Positions 1 through 10,853 of a stretch of DNA of 64,000 nucleotides are shown here, one piece after another. The DNA is from Apricaphanius iberus (taxonomy: Eukaryota; Chordata; Actinopteri; Cyprinodontiformes; Aphaniidae). Every line of letters starts with the position of its first letter. The first letter of the stretch is position 1. A program made the position numbers and the translations under genes. The notes beneath the pieces are model-generated. The model ran no database searches and was not told the origin of the DNA. It saw only the letters and a list, made by a program, of their open reading frames with translations. Location of the stretch: positions 1,054,001 to 1,118,000 of the forward strand of contig JAPXFQ010000189.1 in assembly GCA_028564705.1 (NCBI GenBank), written 5' to 3'.

Positions 1-549
1 TTACCACCATAAATTTGGCATGTTATTTGGAGAAATGCATTTTACATTGCTGCTAAAATAAGTTATCTACGTCTATATGGTAACTTTCATGGGAATATTC
101 GTTGTTGTTACGCCACTTTTTTTTCTTCGAAAAGTAGGGAGGGGGGTTCTTTACTGAAAATCGCAAAAATTCTCCGCTATACTTTTGATATACATCAATA
201 TAAACAGTGAAAACAGTTTTGCACAACCACAGAGCTCATATCTACAGTCTTATTTATTTCTGGTCTTAAGGGGACTGCCAATCTATGCTAAAGAAAATTA
301 ATGGCACTCCTGGACTGGCTGTTTTGCAAACATCAACGAATATCATGTCGAACTGCATTAGTACTTTGAACCTTAGCTTCCCAAGCTGCAGTTTCTTTAA
401 AATATTTTAGATATGCGCTTTAGAGAAATCTGTTAATAATTTAATCTACAGATATTTAACCGCAAATAAGCAGAGTTCATGGTAACCCCCTCGCAGATTT
501 AAGTTTTAAGTAATCTTTTAAATTTACCAACATGTTTATTCTCCCTGGA
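1..549. other. No gene recognised (AT-rich)
   Basis: AT-rich DNA with short T and A runs. I see no open frame with recognisable protein sequence, no RNA gene and no repeat family that I know. Its right edge meets a Tc1 transposase scrap. Confidence 0.5.
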
Positions 550-720
550 GGTTACATTAATATTTTGGAGTGGCCCAGCTAGAGTCCAAATTTAAATCTG
601 ATTGAAAACCTGTGGAGGAAGCTAAAGATTAGGGTGATGGCAATGAGGAATCAAAAACTTGGAGCTCATTAGTAAAGATAAATTATCAAAATAGATAGAG
701 AAACTGGCAAAAAAGCTAGG
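550..720 (+). mobile_element. Tc1/mariner transposase scrap (DDE region)
   Basis: From position 562 the plus strand reads ILEWPS, a stop, then SPNLNLIENLWRKLK. This is the block around the third catalytic acidic residue of Tc1-type transposases, where family members read nearly the same words. A little further on, a degraded match to the C-terminal helix region (WAKI-like) can be made out to about 720. The in-frame stop, and a change of frame before the later part, show it is dead. No terminal inverted repeat was found on either side, so this is an internal fragment of a once longer DNA transposon. Confidence 0.75.
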
Positions 721-2670
721 CAGAAAACTTCCCTGTATCAATAATTTGACAAAGATATCTATAGATATTAACTAAAGCAGTCAGATTTCTCTGTATTACA
801 GCTTTAATTCCAGACCATGTCTGCAAAAGTGTCTCTGAAGCCCACAGAACCAGCTTTCTCCAACCTGGTCCATGGCCTCACTCTGTAATGAGGGTATGGG
901 GAAACAGAGATACTCTCTGAATTATACCAGATAAATGACAAGAATAGAACAACAAGTTCATGCGGAAGTTGTGCGGAAGTTGGTTTGAACAGAGCGACTG
1001 AGATATAATTATTGATTCAGTGAAGAACATTAAAAAAGGGCATTGACAAGTCTTGCCGCTTTGGGAAAAAAAAACAAGTACTTCAACTTCCCTTCTTGGC
1101 TTTCATGTACAAGTGTGAAAGAGCACAACGGCTTCAGCGACAGGAGCTGGAATACTAAAATACCACTCAATCGTGATAATCTTTCCAGCAATATTCAAAT
1201 GTAAGCATGGAAAGGGAGAGTGAATAAAGTATTCATAGTCAAAATGTCTTGCACAGTTTCTATCTGTTGCAAACTACGAAAGAAATACACTGTAAACCAC
1301 CAGAATGAGGAGTTTTATTTCGGCAGCTTGTGTCAACAGTGATAGATGTGAATCAGAGTGCAAAGCTGTGAAAAGAGCAAGGAGTGCCACTCATGATGGG
1401 CTGACTGGCTTACTCTCATCCACTGAAAGGTTAGGCTGTTCCTCTGCTGGGATCTTTTAAAAGAAAACATGTCTGCTGTTTGATATCTGCTTGACATTTG
1501 ACAGTCTTTTTCAGACCAATCAGTAAGTTTTTTTCTGTTTGTTTGTTTGTTTGGTTGGTTGATTTTTTGTGTGGCTTTTTTCATGTTAGCCGCCTGGAAG
1601 AAGAGCACCAAGGAGAAGAAAAAAAATTATATAGTATTGTCTGTTTCCTCAACCCCTTTCAAAGACAGCATTTTGCCACAGCTATCAACATCAGATATCA
1701 GGGGTTACTGTGCTTATTTTCTCTATTTCTTTCATTTGTGTTCAGTTGTGGTTTTTTTCTTTTTGGCCTGAGTCAGTCCGCTAAGTAACCCAACTACTAC
1801 CATTAGAGCAGAACTGAAGAAAAATCACTTTTTCAGTGTTGAAAAATGTCAGCTAGCCGACCTCACAGCAGCTTTGCCACAACACGAACCTTCTCCCCTC
1901 CTCTGCTCAGAAGAACTTGTTGTTTTTTTGTTCTCTGTGGGAGCATTGCCGCTATATCTCTCTTTATACTTTCACAATGCATTCTACTGTAAATTATCAG
2001 CTGTGCGTTATCTTGGAGAAAGAGCGGAGAGCTGGAAGGAGGCAACAAAGCCGAAAGTCTCTGTGGTTACATAATTCATGTCAGCCATATTCAAATAATA
2101 TTCATCCCATTGTCAATCATTATGTGTGTGTGTATGAGCACAGCGATAAATTAATAACACCCTACCCTGGGAGTATGTGAATGAGCATGTTTAGTCATTC
2201 TGTTTGACAACAGAAAGAAACGGCCTTTCCATTGGGGTAGAAATCACTTTTTTTTTCCTTCAACTTTTCACAGATATTGTTTCCATCTCTAAATGTTTAA
2301 AATTTGAAGCTCTGGCAGCAAAGTGGCTCAAACACTACTTCACAGTGAAGTAAAAAATGTTTTAGCCATAAACCAGGTTAAACTTTTTTGTGAAAAGGGA
2401 CACAATTCACTTGGAAAAATATACCTTTTGAATTTTAGGTCACATCTACATTAATTAAATTTTCATTTATCTCACATTTTTTTTGATTAAGAAAAGATGA
2501 CTCACAACAAACACAATTACATACATTTGAGGGTGTAATTGCACACATAAACCACTGTTTGAAATAGGAGACTTTTACATTTTGTTTAATGACTGAAAAA
2601 GAAACCGTACCAAATAGAAACAGAGAGAATAAAAAAACACTATTTTCTAACAATGTCGCTCATAGATAAC
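721..2670. other. No gene recognised
   Basis: Anonymous, moderately AT-rich sequence. Open frames of 60-96 codons at 1333-2180 lie on both strands over the same bases, contain long hydrophobic or low-complexity runs from T-rich DNA, and resemble nothing I know. A TG-rich stretch sits near 2120-2134. I see no promoter, RNA gene or repeat family here. Confidence 0.5.
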
Positions 2671-2673
2671 AGA

Positions 2674-2860
2674 ATACAGTGCCTCAAAAAAGTTGGATCA
2701 TTTGTATCATTTGGAATAAAATGATACATGATAAAAATCTGAAATTGTAGTGGACATTTCTACTCAGGTTTCTTAAGTTGATGCTTTGTAAAAACTATTA
2801 CTGCAGTTACCCCTGCAAATATTTCATGTGTATTCTTCTTTACAAAAAAGTTCCAATGCA
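2674..2860 (-). mobile_element. Tc1-like 3' end (minus strand), decayed
   Basis: The sequence starts with TACAGTGCC, the usual outer end of teleost Tc1 elements at a TA target. The next ~180 bases follow, in reverse orientation, the 3' untranslated end and last transposase codons of the same family that is better preserved at 25920-27510 and 29060-30170: a segment matching the 'tactttgtagaacc' type end, then a 'cattcttctttgcaaa'-like stretch around 2830-2845. It fades out after about 2860. The assignment relies on my memory of the family and on the copies in this window; an alignment would settle it. Confidence 0.45.
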
Positions 2861-3159
2861 AACAACAGGCAAATATGGCATTTGATGCATAGTTTCTTAG
2901 TTTTCATTGTTTGCCTGATAAAAAAATAATTAGAAAAAAACAACTTAATCGGTGAGACTGTTTAGACATTCTCTATCTTACCAATTCCCAAATGTAGCAA
3001 TCAGCTGTATCACCTAATACTAGGAGACACTTTAATTATGCAGTGTCTAATTAGTGACTGGTAGTACCTCTTAAAAGATTTGTCATATCGAACTGTGCTT
3101 ATTACATTCAACACGGAGTGATGAGGTATGAAAAAATACTTAATACCTAGATTCCATTT

Positions 3160-3393
3160 ATGGTAAACGGACTGAACTGATTTACCACTTTTCTAGTCTT
3201 ATCGAAGTGCTTTCCACTGGAGCCACATTCACCCATTTGCACTCGCAAATGTGCACGCAGTTACACATCAATACTGAGCTCGGTGGGCAAGTTGGAGATA
3301 AGTGCCTTGCCCAGGGGCACATTGACATGCAACAGGAGGACGCTGGAATTTAATATAAGATCCTCCATTTACAAGACCACTATTGAGCCACAC
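3160..3393 (-). mobile_element. SINE-like repeat with L2-type tail (minus)
   Basis: Read on the minus strand, this begins GTGTGGCTCAATAGTGG, has a degraded tRNA-like head and a conserved middle GTGCCCCTGGGCAAGGCAC, and ends in an AAAGTGG...CAGTCCGTTT tail. The same order of blocks is found in the better copy at 39171-39409, where tRNA promoter boxes A and B are recognisable; the tail is also seen at 10756-10853. Here the B box is largely lost. I infer a tRNA-derived SINE with a LINE-type tail, common in percomorph fish. No clear target duplication could be found by eye. Confidence 0.65.
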
Positions 3394-6312
3394 TTGTTTT
3401 CCACAGCTGCCTTAGATCACTGGAATGCCTAGGTCTTACAACGAGACTGAATGAGAACAAGCAGACGAGTCATTACAACCCAACAGTCTTGCATGGCTTT
3501 TGGTGTGCTGTGCTTTAGGTATATTCTCTACCTACTTTTAGTTTTTTATTGTAGCACTTTACACAAAGAATTACAAAAGTCCTCTCGGGGAACTTGGTAA
3601 TTGACTGAATGTTCATCTGACAACACATACAGCAACGACAAAGCATGTGACATGAAAGCTTGGATGAAAAGATGAATGGTCACAACTCTATCATTTACCC
3701 TCTTAGAGCAGTTGGCATTATATTCATCACAAGCATGTGAAATAAACAGATTAAACATCTTGAACATGCTTGAACATAAGAGTGTAAAACAATTTTTAAT
3801 CTGATGTTTTACAGCTTTCTTTTGAATGTTAATAGAAAGAGTCAAAAGCAAAAGATTTACCGTTTGGAGTGGCTTCCAGTTGCCATAATAGGCATGTGTG
3901 AAGTTGGCCATTACATTACTTTAAATCTCTATTTGGAAAATCTTGAAAAACTATGACAAATTCTTAATTCTGTTTTTTATAGGTGGAAAGGGATGCAAAG
4001 TTAGCATAACTTAGCAACACATCCTCATTAGTGCAGAGTTGACTTGAACCAAAACGATGTTACTGAAAATTCTTCCTGTTAAGAATGAAATGCACACAGA
4101 CCTTATAAAACCAACCTGCCCACACCTGTCTTCCAGAAAGTTTTTTTTTTTTGCCATTAAGAACAGACTACTGCAAAACAATTCAATGGTTTGAATATCT
4201 AATGACAGACTGAATGGATGATTAAAAAAGCCTGACACACACATGCACACACTTCTCTCCTGATTTCAGCTGAGAAGTCAGCCAGCCAGGTGTTGAGTGT
4301 TTGGGAGGCATTTGAAAAACCTGTCAAGAGACAGAAAGAGGGAGTGACTGATTGAGACTCTTGAGCAGTTACGAGCGAGAAGAATGCACACCAGATAAAC
4401 AAACTCTCACATCTTGAAACTGGAAAAAGTCTAAAATGTTGAACATTTCAAAGTCTTCTTTCTTTTCAAACTATCAGTCTTTTTTCCTCTCATCGGCGCG
4501 GTAGGCATGTGATTTCTGCATGCGTATCGGGAAAGGCAGCTTCACACCATATGCACACCCTGTACCTACTCCATTCTGTCCCGCTTTGCACAAACGCACC
4601 AACAGAAGCAGTGCTGCTGTCTAAACAGAGGCATGCCAAAACAACGCGCTCCCTTTTTCTGTTTCCTTTCCTTTTGAGTGGATCCAATCTGACCCCTGTC
4701 TTGCACCAGGTGTGCATTTCCTTGATCCCGTTCTCCTTCAACCCTCCCCTTCGTATTTACACCCCTGCCGCCCGCAATGAATGATTCACTCTGAGAGGCT
4801 CCCTTCCACCATCAGAAAGCTTTGCAACTATACACCATAGCCCAGCCTCTGTTCCTCTGATCTCACTGTGTTGTGTAACGCTTGAAACACCCTTGCGTTC
4901 TCGTACTTGTTTCCTTTTTTTCCACGCTCCCTCTCTTGCTCTTTTTCTGAGTTACATTCAGTATTGACTGTTTATGCTTTTTAATGTTGCAGAGAGGGCC
5001 CGGGGCTTGCGGACGGGGGAAAAGCGCTCTTCTTGACACACTTACGCCCCCGTAGTGAACTCTAGCTCCCAGCACTCTAACAAGTACACAGACCTGCTTC
5101 TTTTTCCTTTCCCTTCTTTTTTCCTCTGTCTCTTTTCGTTCCCTGTTTCTTTTCTACATCTGGGAGCTCCTCTGAACATCAGCACCCTGTGCTGCTCCAT
5201 TCCAAAGATCACCTTATGGAAGATTAAGATGCTCGAAAGCTCTAGCAAAATGTTTACACAATAACCCCCCTCGGTTGCATCAAAGAGGATGCAGTGAAGT
5301 TGAGTGGAGTGATCTCGGGGGTGGGTTAGAGGCCAGTGGAGAGTGCAACAGTCACCTCTGAGCGGAGAAGGCCTCAGTCAAACCTGACAGAGAACAAAAA
5401 CAGTCTCTTCGTCTCGAGGTCCTGCATGTGTCTTGCATCTGTCAGCCCACCTTCAGATCTCCTTTTAACTCGTACTCTTCTTGCTTTTATCAATCAATAG
5501 GCTGAAAATCTTCCTGTGTAGTTGTGATGATGATGACTTCTATTGAAGATAGTTAACTTGAACTTGACTTCTGCATCGTCTAAATCTTTTTTGCAAGGCT
5601 GCCAGAACATTTTTAGTATTTAGACATATGAGTCTGTTGTGGATTCTCAGTATAACTGTGACAGAAATTAATTTCCCATCAGAATTATTAGCACCACTGG
5701 TAATGATGTGTAAAGAAAACCTTAAAATGAAAGTAGTCTTTTATTGCAGTCTTTTAATGCAATAAATAAATAATGCAGAATTATGGCATATTGACAAATG
5801 ATTATAAACCAAACCTTTAGTTTTGGTATAGAAAAAAGTTACACTTGTTGCTTATTTTCACTTGTCATGGAATCTCCCAGCCTCATTGTGTTCGTATCAA
5901 CAGCCAGGACCCAAGTTTATCTTGTAGTCATGCACAGTGAGCTGGATAGTAAAAACGGGGGGGGGGGACCTGGAAAGCTCAGTGTTAGAGACAGTCGTAA
6001 AGGGTGGCATCTCAGGGTTACAAAGTCTCCATAGTGAATATTCATTACAGGTACCACTAATTTTGGAGACCACGGGTAGGACCGAGTCACTATTTTTGAA
6101 GTACTAAGTCTCATGCTTTTCCTTCCAAGTCTTGAGTAAAGAGAGTGAAATTGGAGTCGAATCTAAAGTCAAGTTGTACAGTTTGTTTTAGTATGAGACT
6201 TTGCATCCTGTGTAGTTTTATTAAATGTAGTTAAGTTCTAATCTCGTCTTTGGATTTTTGGAACCGAAAAATTTTCAGCGCTTTAACATGTAGCAAGAGA
6301 AAGTATAATTAT
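3394..6312. other. No gene recognised; GC-richer block 4480-5470
   Basis: No gene, RNA gene or known repeat seen. Roughly 4480-5470 is less AT-rich, complex in composition and has pyrimidine-rich runs (5095-5150), unlike the AT-rich flanks; overlapping frames on both strands there give no known protein. A G11 run lies at 5957-5967. The block might be regulatory DNA, but nothing in the sequence shows this directly. Confidence 0.45.
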
Positions 6313-6650
6313 GCCCCTTTTCCACAAGGGTTGGGTCAGCCCTGAACAGCTCGGCAGCCTACCAGCCTGATCTAGCTGACTTCCGCTCTCTGATCACCAC
6401 ACAGACCTCCTGCTTCTCTGCTGCTGCTGGTGGGTACGACCCTTCTTCCTTGCCGACACCACAAGCTGACCGTGGCTTTTCCACACTGTCACACACCGAC
6501 TTCGACTGCTCTACCACTTCCCAACCGGAACCTGCTCCAACCCCCATGTCGAACGCGATAACTGCCCCGGTCGCAGCTCCAATCACCGCTCCGTTCCTCT
6601 TGGTGACCTTACAAAAATCAGCCATCACTCACAGTTTTCACCGTATATGA
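6313..6650. repeat. Possible MITE remnant
   Basis: Begins with GCCCCTTTTCCACAAGGG and runs into GC-rich sequence with GCTCGGCAG and CTGCTGCTGCTGG. 'CCTTTTCCAC' starts are common in teleost non-autonomous DNA transposons, but I could not find the matching inverted end or a target duplication. The 89-codon minus frame inside (MMADFCKV...) is alanine/valine-rich and matches no family I know. Kept only as a candidate. Confidence 0.25.
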
Positions 6651-6927
6651 CATCCATTTCTGCTAAGCACTTCCAGTCCACGCAGTCTGTCCCACTCCGG
6701 CCGTTGTGGTCTTTCACAGTCCATTATTCACACTTTTATTTATTTTGTTTCCACCAGCAATGTTTTGAAATCTCTGGAAGCCAGGCTTCACTTACAAAAT
6801 GTACTGTGCTGCAGCTTTGCTGTCATCCATTTCTTTACTCAATATGCATATCCTGACTTTGGCATTTGTATACTGTCTGTGTGACTCTAGTCCAACAGAA
6901 GAATGCACCAAAGGGCATGTGCTGCCA

Positions 6928-7289
6928 CTAGGGATGCACAGATACCGAATCTGGTATTGGCCCCGATACCTTCTAATGTACTAGTATCGATATCGGCTAA
7001 AGTTAACCGATACCATGTACCGATACTTAAAATGTGTAAACTCTGCAATAATTTGACAGAAAATGTTTTTTTTTTTTTTGAGGTCATTTATATTAATATT
7101 TTAGTTTTTACCTAATTCACTATTATCTATTGTAACAAGCAGAGAAGAAAATAAAACCTGCCTTCCAATTCATTGCACTTTTTTTGTGTGGTAGTAGTAT
7201 CGGCATTGGTACTCGGTATCGGTAAGTACTCTGATCCAACTATCTGTATGGTATCGGTTTTGAAAAATGTAGTATCGTTGCATCCCTTG
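6928..7289. mobile_element. hAT-type MITE, apparently complete
   Basis: The ends are inverted copies: CTAGGGATGCACAGATACC at 6928 and, read inward on the other strand from 7289, CAAGGGATGCAACGATACT. The interior repeats GGTATCGG/CCGATACC words near both ends, so the subterminal parts can fold on each other. The flanks carry TGCTGCCA (6920-6927) and TGTTGCCA (7288-7295), an imperfect 8-bp duplication; the exact edge is uncertain by 1-2 bp because the ends and the flank partly match. The 8-bp target, short TIR and small size (about 360 bp) fit a non-autonomous hAT. The centre is AT-rich and non-coding, with a T12 run. Confidence 0.75.
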
Positions 7290-7639
7290 TTGCCACCTAG
7301 CGTTGTAGAGTCAAACCCACTGCTTTCAATTATTCCATTTTCTGAGTGACATGTAAACTGTGATACAACTCTCAATTTTGGCTAAGCCAATATTCCAATT
7401 ACTGCCAAAAGCTCCATTCAGATGTGCTTGTAAACGTACTTACTCACTTATGTCTTTTCTGCATTAAACTGAAGGAAAATATTTTCACTTGTGGATATTT
7501 TGAATACCCTGACATAGTGACTTTAGTGTACTATGTTCAAGTGATGACACAGAAATATAAAGCAGTGCTTCAGGAGCATGGATGTTGCAGCAGAAAGTGT
7601 ATTAGTCCATAATCTGTGGTAGGAGGATCACTTACATCT

Positions 7640-7790
7640 TTATAAAGTGGCCCTAGAATGGAGTCTTGAAGAACCCCACCTGTAATCCGTGTTTGCTCAT
7701 GTTTCTATTTACCAAATTAAACAATGTAGTCTGTATTTGCCAAACAAGGTCTGAACCAATTTAGCACAGTAACAGTCTAAGTGACAGAGT
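7640..7790 (-). mobile_element. LINE reverse-transcriptase scrap (L2-like)
   Basis: On the minus strand the frame reads NWFRPCLANTDYIV, two stops, then TRITGGVLQDSILGPLYKD. The last block corresponds to the (S/C)GVPQGS(I/V)LGPLLF motif of non-LTR reverse transcriptases, just before the catalytic YADD region, and the WF..L motif lies at the expected distance before it. Two changes (P to L, G to D) and the stops show it is dead. The frame is lost after about 7640, and nothing of the YADD box is present. The same motif, better kept, occurs at 60080-60150 minus. Confidence 0.7.
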
Positions 7791-7859
7791 TTGATCTCCT
7801 GAGTCACGTGTTGGGTTTGCTCACAATATACTGAATGGACTCAGTCTTCCAGCATCCCT

Positions 7860-8350
7860 TGCACCACGTTGGCAGCCATTTTGTTGACCCCAGCAGATTC
7901 CCATTGGTGTCTGGCGGGTGACAGTGCTGCCAGAGGTAATAAAAAGCCACGTAATATCGCAGCCAGTTCTCTTCAAGTCAGCCTAGAGCTGAGAAGGAGG
8001 GAAAGTTTGAATCTCCACCAGCAATCCAATTCCCTTCTCCCTTTGATTTTACCCGCCTGGTCAGAAAGGAATCACCCTGAAACTTCCCTTGAAATGTCTG
8101 CGTACTGTCCATTTCTAAGCCAAAAACCTGTCTGTGACCAGTGTCCTCGTCAAAGGATTGCGTTGATTACCTGCAGCCTGGAACGCATCTCCAAACTCCA
8201 AACGTCTGCTCTTTTGCACACATTAAGTTGGACGACTTAATCTGCCCCAGGACGCAACATGGCATTTTCTTCACCTCCCACATCGTTTGATCATGGACTG
8301 AAGAACTCATCAAAAGTAGAAACGTTGAATTACTTAATTCCTGGGTGGAG
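7860..8350 (+). promoter_or_regulatory. LTR- or leader-like stretch, unassigned
   Basis: A GC-balanced stretch, unlike its AT-rich surroundings, with an AATAAAAAGCC element near 7938 and then some 400 bases of complex sequence. A 123-codon frame at 7869-8240 shows no known domain. The layout (TATA-like box, then a long non-coding leader) is seen in teleost retroelement LTRs and in first exons of non-coding transcripts. The neighbouring 8880-9376 segment has the same layout with better signals. No second LTR, primer-binding site or duplication found. Confidence 0.25.
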
Positions 8351-8879
8351 CAAGGTTAGCATATAAATACAAATGTGTATGTGCTTACTGCTGAAATTGG
8401 TAATTGGTTGTGTTTAATGTTCAGTTTAGTTACTTGAGTAAGAAAAAGCAGTGTGTTGCTTGTTTTGTGTTTTAGACTAGGTTGCATTTATTTGTGACTG
8501 CTATATAGTCCTTAAACCTGAGACAAAATCTCTGTGTTTTTTTTGGTGTTGATTAATTAAATACAACGTTAAAATAATTAATCCTTCTGATACTGATTGA
8601 TAGTCTGGTGTATTTAATATTGCTTCATTAAAAATTATCCCAGTATTGGGTTATTGATATAACTGTTACAAATTCTTATTAACCAGAGAGTTATGGCATC
8701 CTTCCGTAGCCCTAACACAGGAGAAACATTTGAAGGCTGCAATATTTTGGGAACTAAGGAAATAAAAAAAAAATTAAAAAACTTTTCAAAATAGCATGAT
8801 ATTTTGTATTCCAGATCACAAACAGCTTCCAACAGAGATACATCATTGTTGGGTCACACAAAGCCATTGGGTGGCGCTA

Positions 8880-9376
8880 ATCTGCTCTAGACCCACAGGA
8901 AGTGGGGGGGCTGAAATCTATAAATAGACGTGCTCTATTCCTTCCGGCCCAGGCTGACACAGGCAAGACTCAAAGAACCTTCCTTCGTGGGCGAAAGAGA
9001 CACGTCTGAGTTTGAGGAGGAACTCATTCTAGCAACACCGACAGATGACCGATCGGATGACTGAAAAACATTGATAAACAAACCCCGTTGTTCTGCCTAA
9101 ACTCTGCAGACCATTCCGCATTCTGCTGCCGGCCGCAGAGGGCAACAGAAGAGAAACAGAATCTCCAAAACTATTCCCTAGCTAGCAGAGGAAGGCAGGT
9201 TTCTGGAGAAACTCGCTTCAAGGAACCCAAAGATTGCCGACACCAGGTAAATAAACAAAGTCGTTGTCTCTGAGTTTCAGACCGCTGAGAAACAGAGCCA
9301 CACATGGTGAGCTACCCAATCAGACGTCAGTCAATCAAGCCCGCGTGTTGGTTTAGGCCGGCGTTTCATAAATAAA
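8880..9376 (+). promoter_or_regulatory. TATA box, leader and splice donor: LTR or ncRNA first exon
   Basis: A strong TATA box (TATAAATAG, 8919-8927) sits inside a GC-richer block. About 320 bases downstream is a good splice donor, CCAG then GTAAAT (exon edge 9246), and a poly(A) signal AATAAA at 9371-9376. The block 8950-9246 is not AT-rich and has no long open frame: the one at 9088-9273 gives 61 codons without known features. It could be a solo LTR with a long R region or the first exon of a non-coding transcript. RNA evidence would decide; I hold either reading weakly. Confidence 0.3.
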
Positions 9377-9400
9377 GATCACTATTTGCAATTCAAACAG

Positions 9401-10755
9401 AACTGTTTAAAAATAGATTGTTTAAGAAACTAATCTCATTAGCCGTGTTTGAACTCAATTAGATTGTTTTTATCAACATGGGTAAGGATACTTAATTTTG
9501 GCTTGTGCATAATTCAGATTATTTTTTAAATGCTTCTAATCTCAGGATATGAGGCTATGTTCGGGTGTACAAATAACATACAACTTCAAAAAACCTATGG
9601 CACTATGAAGCTGTTACATTTCTTTGGCCAAACTAATCAAAACACAAACATTTGGCAGACATAAATTACATTTTAGCAACAACGAGGTGATAACTAAATA
9701 GCTATTACCTGAAAACTTGGCATGCTTTAGATTATCAGAAGGCGCTTTCAGGTCTTTGCTGTTTTTCTGCTGTATTTATTTTAGAATCTCATGCTTGTTT
9801 TCCCTTCTGTAAGTACAATGAGTCAGCTGAGTGTTTCAAAAAGGGCTCTTCTTGCAGTCGTGCATATTGTAGATGTTCATAGTATTATTGTAGCATTGGC
9901 AGAGGGTTAAAAGACAGCTGCCTGGTAGCTTAAAGGCCAGTTTCTACTCTTCATGACACTCCTGCAGGCCAGTCTTACAGTCTTTAATCATTGCATGGGA
10001 ATCTTGTGTATCATCACTGCATTTCCTTTTTTGTCCCTGCTGCTTTGATATCAAGTGATTGGCTCCTCACTGTTTTTTTCATGAGAAAATAAAGGAAACA
10101 TCATGTCCCGCTCATCTTTCAAGTCTTGTTCATCTACTTAAAGAGCAGTTCATGGTCAAAAATGGCATGTTCTTCAAAAGGGTGCTACTACATTTGGTTA
10201 GAAGGCTGTTTTGTGAGTGTTTAACGTAAGTCAGATCCATCAGTGCTTTTGCTCCTTGGCAGTCACAACCACATCCAGCAATATTGAGGCTCAGAGATAA
10301 TGCTACAAATTAAACAAACACATCTGTCCTATTGTGACTATAAAGGGATATAAGGTGCTGTTCAAAATTATGTGTTTTTAAAAAGTCAGTAAAGGCAAAA
10401 CTCCATATGTTAGCTTTCATTTACTTACTAGTAACAGCATTGGTAATACTGTCCCTACTATGCTATAGCAAAACATGAGAAAAATTGATCACATGTTACC
10501 ACTTTTCAGAAAGTGAAGGAAAGTTAATATTAGACGGATCAACAAATTGACAGGATCTGTATGTTTCCTCACTGTATTTCCACATCTGTATGGTTTAGGG
10601 ATTGGAATATGATGTGTTAGATATCATCTTGTTGAAACACCAATATTTTAAGGACATTTCTTCTTTGGTATAGAAAAATGATTATGTCCTCCTCTCTTTT
10701 GATGTATTCAAACTGATCCTTGATCCCTGCAATGTGAAATTTCCCTTACCAGTGT
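9401..10755. other. No gene recognised
   Basis: AT-rich anonymous DNA. No open frame above 60 codons, no RNA gene and no repeat end recognised. The nearest signal is the SINE/L2-like tail that begins at 10756. Confidence 0.5.
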
Positions 10756-10853
10756 TTAAATGTGTGCGTGAAAGGGTGAACGACTAGATGTAGTGTGAAG
10801 CACTTTCGGGTCTGTAGGTACGAAATAAAGTGCTATGTGAGTACAAGCCATTT
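10756..10853 (+). repeat. SINE/L2-type 3' tail (plus strand)
   Basis: The segment contains GTGAAGCACTTTCGGG followed by ATAAAGTGCTATGTGAGTAC and ends in AAGCCATTTT. This is the tail block that ends the minus-strand repeats at 3160-3393 and 39171-39409 (there as GTGCTATATAAGTTCAGTCC), here in the opposite orientation and without the tRNA-like head. It is most simply a 5'-truncated insertion of the same SINE or of the LINE that supplies its tail. Confidence 0.65.

Noticed and set aside
6359..6628. 89-codon minus frame rich in Ala, Val and Gly
   Set aside because: No known domain, no splice or promoter context, and it lies in a possible MITE remnant.
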